Source of the DNA: Eutypa lata
Lineage: Eukaryota > Ascomycota > Sordariomycetes > Xylariales > Diatrypaceae
Direction of reading: 5' to 3'
DNA length: 64,000 bases
NCBI GenBank assembly: GCA_022661535.1
Contig: JAKULF010000007.1
Coordinates: forward strand, 2,108,001-2,172,000
The notes beneath the pieces were generated by a model. It worked only from the letters and a program-made list of their open reading frames with translations, made no database searches and was not told where the DNA came from. The position numbers and the translations under genes are program-made. Positions 56,337-64,000 of this stretch are shown here, one piece after another; position 1 is the stretch's first letter; each line of letters starts with the position of its first letter.

Positions 56337-58746
56337 GTTGACACGCTACGTAAGCGAGTGTTTCTTTGGGGGGTTGCGGTACGAAAGTAAGAGGCGGAGG
56401 GAGGTTGCGCCAGAAGGAGGTTGAGAATGGACGTTGACGACGTCGTACAGCGGAAGCGAGATGACATCTAATGCTTTCGAGAAACGTGTGATGCGAGTCG
56501 GGTAAACGTAGAAGGAATATCGACGGTTGCGACGGGACGGAGAGCATTCGTTAAAGGAGGCTCGGTACTTGCAAAAACATGTTGCCGTCTTCGGTCTAAG
56601 TCGCCGTGCCGAATCGTGGGACGGGGGGGTGTTAAGCCGTATTGAAGCTTAGTTTCTAGTTTCAGCGAAGGTACAATGACGACGAGTCTAACAAAAGAGG
56701 AAGATGATGGGGTTATCGGCGCCGTAGGCCGATAATCAAGAAACAATTCAACTAAAGACCCGAGCTAGATAAAACGAATGTCAACAGCCACGGGATGAAA
56801 GGGGGTCAAATGATAGAAGCGTAAAATTGTTTCACAAAGTCAGGTGTAGGAGGAAGCAGTTGTAGCTATTTGGGACAGCCTGTAATGGACCCAAACGTCA
56901 AAGCGTGATGACACTAAGAATAAAGTTTTTGGGTAATGAGAATGGATCTGATTGGCTCACAGAGCGCTGCGTAGGCCTATCATCAACTGGTACTTAGGTG
57001 CTTATAGCGACATACGTACTTCGTAGGAATGTATGTAAATGTATGTATGTAATAGGTTGATATTTTAAGAGCAAAGTTATCACGACACGCTGCTTATTTG
57101 TAAATGTCTACATATACATATATTTGATCATGAAAACTATACCTGGGTAGTACACACAAGGTCAGGTAGGTACTATGTAGCTAATTACTAAGATGAGTAT
57201 GCCGGAATGCCGTCAAGAGACTTGGCCACTCCCGAGTTGGATAATCGATTGGGGCGGTTCTTACACCATGTGTGTGGTACAAATATCATGAGGCTCATGA
57301 AGAGGAGTACGCGGAACTTCAGTCATCACTCACTGAACCCCCCCAATCCCCCCATTTTTATTACTAAACCAGGCCGAGACGACGAAAATGTTCGGCAAAG
57401 GTTTATCGCGGAGTTGCAAGGAAAGACTCGGGTTACCCGGCCTAGTGGTTATCTTTTAAACGCTACCGCCCCGGCCTTTCGCCGTACAATTTGGAGATCG
57501 TTTTGTTTGCAAGTACCAAACATTGTTAGCCTGTCTACTAATTCCCCATTACTCTAGCGTGGATATAGCCGGCCTTGAAGAATATCAAGTGGCATTGATA
57601 TATCCTTTCTAACAATTCTAGGTAGTTGGTGTAGTTTGATGTAACGACACCCACGACGATCAGCTTACATAGTTAGGCCACGGGAAATGGGGGAATGAGG
57701 AAGATGGCCATCCTGCCTCAACGTCATGGGGCGCGGAAGCATGCAAGTGATACAGACGGCTCTTCGCATTCAAAAAGCAGACTGACGCCATTCCCTGCGC
57801 GGCACGTCCCGGTATTGGAAGATCTACAGTTGCTGTGTCGATAGCTGCAACCTGATCATTTTGCAGGAAAGCTATGCAGTTCCCTGCCTACACACTTTCA
57901 AAGTGCATACTTCAGTATGCACTTGGGTGGATATTTTGTTGCGGTTCGCTATAACCACCCAGCTAAGATACACACACGACACACAATATGCTCGACAATT
58001 GGTTGATAGATTGCTGCAGTAGCGCGGGATGTAGCTTCAAGAACTACAGAGCCTAGCTAGGAATGGGCTCTGATCTACGAAGCCGAGGCCGGTAAGATCT
58101 CTAGATACCGTTAAAAAAAAAGCAGGCAATCATGTTGGAATTCCAAGATATGTAGTTCTCATGTGACCGTAGCTAATACTTCGTAGCTAAGTCATGTAGG
58201 TAGGAAGGTAGTTAGTTGGGTGCCTCCGATGTGTAGACTTCTAAATAGCAACACATACTACATGTAGCTAGCAAAATAGTTACATATCCTGTCAAAATAA
58301 TAGTCACGTGACACGTCATATCCAGGAATATGTTATACCTCAGATACGACATCAACTACCGGTATAGTCATTACTGTAAAACTATAAACTTGCGTCCATT
58401 AGTCAGTGTAGAAGCACTACCTATAAAATTACTACCTAGCAATCTAAGCTACGGGGAGATTAGAACCCAACCCTCAATACCATCTACAGATCATCACCGA
58501 TGCTCCTTAAAAACGTATGATGGACTGAAAGAATTGAGCCCGAATCCGGATGTTCGCAATCTTCGCCTTTCCGTGGTGAGCCATTGAGCTCCTTAATGTA
58601 TATCGGTTCCGAATCGAAACTAAAAGATGAGTGGCAGCTCAACGTAATAAAAAAACGCATAAACCAATGCCCAGAAAGACAAGTAAAAACTTCCCTGTCC
58701 AGGCGTAATCCAGGATGCCAGAGTCTGAGGTGCAGAGGCATACTTA
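56337..58746. other. 2.4 kb spacer
   Basis: It holds the carrier promoter and the 3' region of the SR-type gene. AT-rich with TAGGTAGG strings near 57165 and 58196. A CCCCCCCAATCCCCCC stretch lies near 57339-57354. No gene was recognised. Confidence 0.45.
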
Positions 58747-59973
58747 TCACTCTGCAACGTCCAGATCATCGTGCTGGGGAGGGGGACTGTCAAGAGCTAT
58801 ATTATAATTAGCATACATCTCGACACAAATATCTATCTTTGGGGTTTTACCCTTACGATCATCGCCATTAGCGCCGGTGTCCCGACGATCACGGTCTTCT
58901 CGTTCATCCTTGACGTCCCGGTCACTAGTAATTCACAACGTAAGCTTTTACTCGTCCAAATGAAAAGAATGTAGGGAATCCTACCGAGCATCTGGGCTGC
59001 GAGAACGGTCGCGAGTGTCACGACGTTCCCGGTCGTAGTCACGGTCGCGGTCGTAGTCCCGGTCGCCACGGTCTCGGTCACGGCGGTCATCCTTGCGAGG
59101 CGAGTAGTCTCGAGTGCTGCGGCGAGGAGAGGGGGAGCGGCCACCACGACGAGGAGTTCGTCTACCACTGTCGCGTCGGTCACGGTCCCGACCAGAATCG
59201 AAACGCCATGATGCCGAAGGGGGAGTACGGGCCCACTATAGCCTTGTTAGTAAAAGATGCGACAACTCGTAGAGACACACATGTCGTCTTACCTCGATCT
59301 TCAACATGTCGTCGCGACCAATCCGCTTGTTATGCATCTCATGGTACGCGTCATCAGCATCGCGTCGATCCTCGTACTCTACGAAAGCGAAACTAAAAAT
59401 TCATGTCAGTTATCATGAGGTCTAGGGAGTGTTAGGTTAGGTTTAACTCACAGTCTGCTGCTCGCAGAACGAGGGGCAGGAATGTCACAACGGACCAGGC
59501 GGCCGTAGCTAGAAATTTTGTCAGTGATCGCCAAACGAATTATAAACTTTCCCAGTAGTGATTGATCGCATCGGTTGCGCCCGGGCTTCTCAAATCCCGC
59601 CACGGGGGTTGGCAGGCGGTCCGCGCGCGATGTACTCAAGGAGATGGTATACGACCGCTCGATCGAAGAAAAGACAACTGATATGGAGATGAAGGGCGAG
59701 GGAGGTAGGAGCGTTTCAAAGGAGACGCGGAATCGAGGTGGACTCGACGAAGCCGAGGAGGACGTAGGGGGGAGGACGAGGCCGAAGGGGTTTTTGCTTT
59801 TTGAGGACGAGGAGAGAAGGGCGATATTAAGAACCGCATCGAGACGGGACGACGATCGATCGATTCCACGGGCGAGGATAGTTGACATACCGTTCGAATT
59901 CGTAGGCGAGGTCGCGAGCACGCGTGCCATGGCTAAAGCCAGTGACGTAGAGGGTGGTGCCACCACGAGACAT
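58747..59973 (-). CDS. SR-type RNA-binding protein, one RRM
   Basis: Six exons (59973-59891, 59508-59452, 59392-59293, 59235-58985, 58924-58851, 58796-58747) encode 204 residues. One RRM spans residues 1-80 with RNP2 LYVTGF and RNP1-like LFAFVEYED, then MHNKRIGRDDMLKIEWART. The rest is rich in Arg-Asp and Arg-Ser (RDRDYDRDRDYDRER, RDRSRSPDAR) and ends DSPPPQHDDLDVAE. The layout is that of fungal SR splicing factors of the Srp1 type, which act in pre-mRNA splicing and mRNA export. The last intron (54 bases, donor GTAAAA, branch CTAATT, acceptor ATATAG) is a multiple of three and lacks stops, so retention would add 18 residues. The RRM introns are long (over 380 bases for intron 1). Confidence 0.92.
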
Positions 59974-61380
59974 GATGATGATGGCGATGATAGATGATGA
60001 ATGAATGAAGAATTCAGAAAGAGATGTAGAAATAAAAGGAAAAGGGAAAAACGCGACAAGGGAAGGAAAATGTCAATATATGTAGATCCGGCTTCCCTGA
60101 TCAAATAACCCAGTGAATTGTGCCAGTAGAATGACGTGTCTAGATTCCCACAATAGCGCAGACGCGGTGTTGGGGATAGGGTGCAGATGTAACTATTGGA
60201 TAGAAGTCGTAGATGAAGTAAGAGTAAAGTTATTAGTTAGAAGAATGGATGTGGCCGGAAACGCCAGTCACCTGATTAAGTAAAATAATGAATGGCGCGG
60301 GTCCACATATCGAGCCTAACCAGCCCATAAATCCATCCAATTGATTGGAACAGACGCCTGGATGATAGATATTCCGTGCTAGTACATGCCTTTTCCAGGT
60401 CAATTTAACACTGCCTGGCACCTGGCTACTGCACTGTCATTGTTCCAAAGTGAATGCGACGGGAAGCCTATCTGCCAGTCTGCCTATTGTGTAGGCACCT
60501 ACTTGTGAGTCCTATTATTGTCGATTTCCATATGCATGCAAACATAGAAGTATAGGCAATCACCCGCTTTACGTAGGGCCTGAGGTTTATATTGGACTTC
60601 TTGACTTAGGTGTGTACCTACCTCTTTAGGTACATAATACCTGTCGCCTCTCTCGAGGTAATTACATCACTTCACCCTTTGTCATACTTGTCATATCCCT
60701 AGACAGTTCCTATATCCCCAACCAGAGCATCTCGGTAGTAGTTATAGATAGGATACAGAAGAATCGAAAAGAGTGTTGTATGTCTTCACCTTTGCTATTT
60801 CCCCCTATTGGGCACGAGACCAAACCCCAACGTAACCCCTGCCTGGGTAGGTAACTAAGTTAATATTGTCAAATAGTGTCTATGTATCTTATACTCCGTT
60901 TATAGGGATAAGGGGATCAATGCCTTTGTAGTACTACCATGATTCTATATCCTCAGCCTTCTTTATATGTGAACCAGCGTCGTGTTATAGCCATCTTACA
61001 GGGCTCTTGTAACTGCTTACAAACTTGGAAATCCATTGCGTGTTCAAGTCTAACTTTTACTTCCCATAATACCAATTCACAATATGTCCTTTTAACGTAG
61101 TTACACCAGAGTTGTGATCTTATTGTACTCGTTTGATGCCTCTGTTTGCTACGGCCACAGCAGGCCCCACTTAGTCAGGGGGATATAATATGATAATGTT
61201 GTAGACATTAAATCTCCCCGACCTTTCCGCATAGAGACCTCGACTACACATAAAGAAAATTTTCACAATCATTATTCTAAACCACAGCTTTCTTCCTGAA
61301 AAAAATAAAACTCATTTTTCATCGGGTGGGAAATTTTATCTTCACCATAAGAACCAACACTGTTGGACTTAACCGGGAGG
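59974..61380. promoter_or_regulatory. Divergent spacer of the SR and CXC-like genes
   Basis: It separates two outward genes. AT-rich, with TACCTACC and TAGGTACA strings near 60618-60640. No gene was recognised. Confidence 0.45.
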
Positions 61381-62506
61381 ATGAACACGCATAACGAGCT
61401 TGGTATGTCAAGTATTCCCATAGGCCCCTTAATACCCAAATGATTTTTTCCTCCAATTGCGGTACTATTTTTTTCAGCTGACATAGCACTCCTCGAAATA
61501 GGAAGCCCTTCGGAGGATGACTATTCAGAGTTGTTTTGTAGCTCGGCTGGGCCTCGCTACTTGGAGAATGCCGAGGTGACGGAGACAGAGGTCGAGCCGC
61601 CGAAGCAGGCAGACGTCCGCTGTCGCTGCCAATCTAACAATAAGACGAAGGTACCATGTCGCAACTGCGCCTGTAGCAAATGGGGTTACCCCTGTTCCTC
61701 CGAGTGCGGATGCAGCGAGGCGTGTCAGAGCCCCTTTAACAATCTCGCGCGCATTTTCGGGACTACCGACCCGTCTATTAAGCCACACCCGTGCTTCGTG
61801 ACTTGGCTGCTGAAGCAGGTGAGCATACCCATTTTCTTATCCCCTTCCATGGCCTGCTATGAATTTTCTATGCTTGTACTGTATCTACTGCCTATATCAT
61901 TAGCTATGCTCATAGGCTTCCAATATGATATCCTTGTAGTAGCATTCACTGACACTAGAAACTATCACAGGATCCACTACGCCAGCGCACTATAGATGTG
62001 AACTGGTTGTTCGATAATGTCCTAAAGGGAGGATGGCTAGGGATGGCCGAGGGCTCCCAAGCGCTCGGAGCTTGGGATGATGAATGGGAGGAAGTGGGAG
62101 AAGATCCGGGGAAACGAGCGGAGCTGAAGGCAAAGTTAGTGCGCTTTGCCTTTGCTGACGATCAGCTCGATTGGTGGTTTTCATTGTGTCGCACTGATTC
62201 AATAAATGCCGATGGAACATGGCAACGTAACACCGTAAGTACCCCTTTTCAATCATCACTCACCGTGTCTTGTTTATCCATCTGAGGAGTTGAGATGCCC
62301 GGAGAGCTGTATTATGAAGTTCTTTGTTTATTAACTATGTGTTACAGAATACGTGGCATTGTAGAAAATGTGACGAGTGCATGGAATGGAGAGAATGGCA
62401 TTGTAGGGTGTGCGATAAATGCTCGTATGGAATGAGTTTGCCTTGCAGAGGATGCCGCGGGGTGCAGGAGTCTTACCATGAGCACCACGAAATGGGCTTC
62501 TTCTAA
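61381..62506 (+). CDS. Cysteine-rich protein with CXC-like and C-terminal zinc motifs
   Basis: Four exons (61381-61402, 61478-61818, 61971-62234, 62348-62506) encode 261 residues. Exon 2 carries a block of nine cysteines, [21 protein letters not shown] and [16 protein letters not shown]. Its spacing recalls the Tesmin/TSO1-like CXC zinc-binding fold, which binds DNA in several eukaryotic proteins. Exon 3 is a helical segment with [15 protein letters not shown]. Exon 4 has a second cysteine/histidine cluster, [20 protein letters not shown] followed by DKC, PCRGCRG and a His-rich end. Splice sites are clean (GTATGT, GTGAGC and GTAAGT donors). Similar short CXC proteins occur widely in filamentous fungi, without known function. 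The two metal-site guess is from cysteine spacing only. Confidence 0.82.
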
Positions 62507-62937
62507 CTTAGGCCAGGTCCTTATGAGATCAACTACGATTCCTGATGGACCTACCCATTCAGGTAAAGGAACCTAATATAATGTGCCGGTAGTTCTAGAG
62601 ATGGCACGCATATACGAATCTCCACAAGGTGAACATATCAGTTAGGTTGGAAAGAAGAAGGAATCTGCTGAGTCGCTCGTATGGCCGAATACTATATTTA
62701 CAATACAAGCTCTGATTCCTTATCACAACAAGAGCTTCCACCTATCTTTAAATTGATATCTACCTATTATACGTATATAACCATTCTCTATGCGTTCCAC
62801 CTGTTGATATCAGCCAGTTCGTAAAATAACCTTATTATTTAACAAGATTATTCTTTTGCATAACTCTTTTCGTATAAAACAGGCTACGCACGAAAATATT
62901 TGACTTTAATAATGAGCTCGCCTTAAATAATCATACT
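62507..62937. other. Spacer between convergent genes
   Basis: AT-rich 3' regions of the CXC-like gene and the small secreted protein gene. Nothing else was recognised. Confidence 0.45.
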
Positions 62938-63300
62938 TCATTCGCAGGTATAGTTGTCCCCCGCCTTTCCAGAGTCCCAGTCATCCGCGTTCAGGATCCT
63001 CCAGCTCCCTACCCCTGAGGTCACTTCCTGGCAGCCCACCTTCCAGTTGATTATCTGGACTATGTTCGCATGGCAGCAATTCATTTCTTTGTAGGTCACC
63101 AAAAGCTGCTTGTTGTCTTCCTCGGACGCCCATTCGTTGACGATGCCAGCGAGGTTAGCGGTGCCGTCAGTCTGGCAGCCGTCGGACACTTGTTTGTCGT
63201 AGCCAACGCCGAGACCAGTGCATGATTCGGACGTGTACATCGAGGTATTGAAAGCCGCCGCGCTTGACACGAAGAGAAGCAAGATTGCCTGATGCTGCAT
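62938..63300 (-). CDS. Small secreted cysteine-containing protein
   Basis: This is a single exon of 120 residues with ATG at 63300. Residues 1-16 (MQHQAILLLFVSSAAA) form a signal peptide, and cleavage before FNTS is likely. The mature part has six cysteines: one in TSESCTGLG, one in SDGCQTDG, a Cys-Cys pair in EMNCCHANI, one in VGCQEV, and one at the C terminus (NYTCE). An even number suits three disulfides. Two NxS/T sites are visible (NTS near the start and NYT near the end). The size, secretion signal and cysteines fit small secreted proteins of fungi, some of which are effectors. Nothing further identifies its role. It is followed by an ankyrin gene on the same strand. Confidence 0.8.
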   Translation of the reverse strand: MQHQAILLLFVSSAAAFNTSMYTSESCTGLGVGYDKQVSDGCQTDGTANLAGIVNEWASEEDNKQLLVTYKEMNCCHANIVQIINWKVGCQEVTSGVGSWRILNADDWDSGKAGDNYTCE

Positions 63301-63754
63301 TGTGGACCTTTTTGTATGGTTTTGATTAAGTGATTTTGATTGAGTAGAGACGAGGTGAAAAGAGAAGAAAAGAAAAATAAACCGTCCATGAAATGGAATA
63401 AATCACTGACTTGGGACCAAAATTCACAAAGCGAGGGATATTGGGTATGACAATATGACCTTGAGAGCGCACATATATCAACAGAGATCAAATTGTCATC
63501 AGTGTTCCGAAGGGAGGATTACATACATAATACGGCAGACGGTGATGCGACATCAGCGCATCCTCCAGGAATATCAAGAACACCAGCTCCCTATTAATTA
63601 CCAAAAGCGAATATGCACTATTTCAATAGCAGCGCTTATATTCCATCCACGTGGCCCCCACTGACCCCTGCCCCAATCTTCCAAGCCGCTGCCCGCCTAA
63701 TTAGGGGCCATTTCACGGCCGGGAAACATCATTATGAAACCAAAGAAGCCGTTG
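63301..63754. promoter_or_regulatory. Promoter of the small secreted protein
   Basis: A 454-base gap between two minus-strand genes. No specific site was recognised. Confidence 0.4.
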
Positions 63755-64000
63755 CTACTGCTCGTGGTCTCGCTTCCACCTCCTAATAACCTCAAGGCTC
63801 TCTTCGCAACTGTATGACTGAGCGTAATCCTCTGCATCCATCGCCTTGCCGTCTTCTTGCACTGACTTGATGCGGGGGTCGGCACCCTTCGCCAGCAACC
63901 AATTTACCACACCCGCCCCCATCTGTTCCTTCGCTGCGTAATTAACCGGTGTTCCAAAATGCATCCATCCTCTTAGAACATCCGTATCCATTTGGTTGAC
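63755..64000 (-). CDS. Ankyrin-repeat protein, C-terminal end only
   Basis: The frame runs in from the right edge and stops at 63755. The visible 81 residues include one ankyrin-like repeat (GTPVNYAAKEQ; VVNWLLAKGADPRI) followed by a short charged tail (SLEVIRRWKRDHEQ). The start and any other domain lie beyond the window. The repeat fits ankyrin consensus at the TPxxxA and LLxxGADP positions. Confidence 0.75.
   Translation of the reverse strand, partial: VNQMDTDVLRGWMHFGTPVNYAAKEQMGAGVVNWLLAKGADPRIKSVQEDGKAMDAEDYAQSYSCEESLEVIRRWKRDHEQ

Overview
The window comes from the nuclear genome of a filamentous ascomycete (Pezizomycotina, most likely a Sordariomycete). Almost every gene is split by short introns (about 50-160 bp) with GTRAGT-like donors, CTAAC-type branch sites and YAG acceptors. 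Both strands are used, genes stand alone with AT-rich spacers, and the families are fungal ones: Pmp3, Alg13, PAC1/NudF, CipB-like reductase, NACHT-ankyrin proteins. Spacers repeatedly carry TAGGTA/TACCTA strings and simple repeats. Exon joins below were made by hand from splice signals and reading frame.

0-33 kb is mainly conserved housekeeping sequence: the 3' part of a YchF-type GTPase gene, Pmp3, the mitochondrial ribosomal protein Rsm24/mS35, Alg13, actin-interacting Aip1, an eleven-knuckle CCHC zinc protein, an aldo/keto reductase, a one-helix membrane protein with two PPxY motifs, a decayed CocE/NonD hydrolase, a CipB-like reductase, the dynein regulator PAC1 (LIS1), TFIIH subunit Tfb5, a dienoyl-CoA isomerase-like protein and the U3 snoRNP protein Utp15.

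33-50 kb looks accessory. It holds a hypothetical gene, a CorA-like membrane protein, a protein kinase fused to a vWA-like domain with altered catalytic motifs, a NACHT-ankyrin NLR-type protein, a small Gly/Ser-rich protein with a 27-bp minisatellite, and a damaged kinase gene. These families are the kind found in fungal non-self recognition and signalling, but no direct evidence ties them together here.

50-64 kb returns to conserved genes: an SRAP/HMCES-type DNA-damage protein whose tail carries a PIP-box-like motif, ribosomal protein eL18, a mitochondrial carrier, an SR-type RNA-binding protein, a cysteine-rich CXC-like protein, a small secreted cysteine protein, and the C-terminal end of an ankyrin-repeat gene cut by the window edge. 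I see no transposon with intact ends, no rRNA, no convincing tRNA and no CRISPR array.
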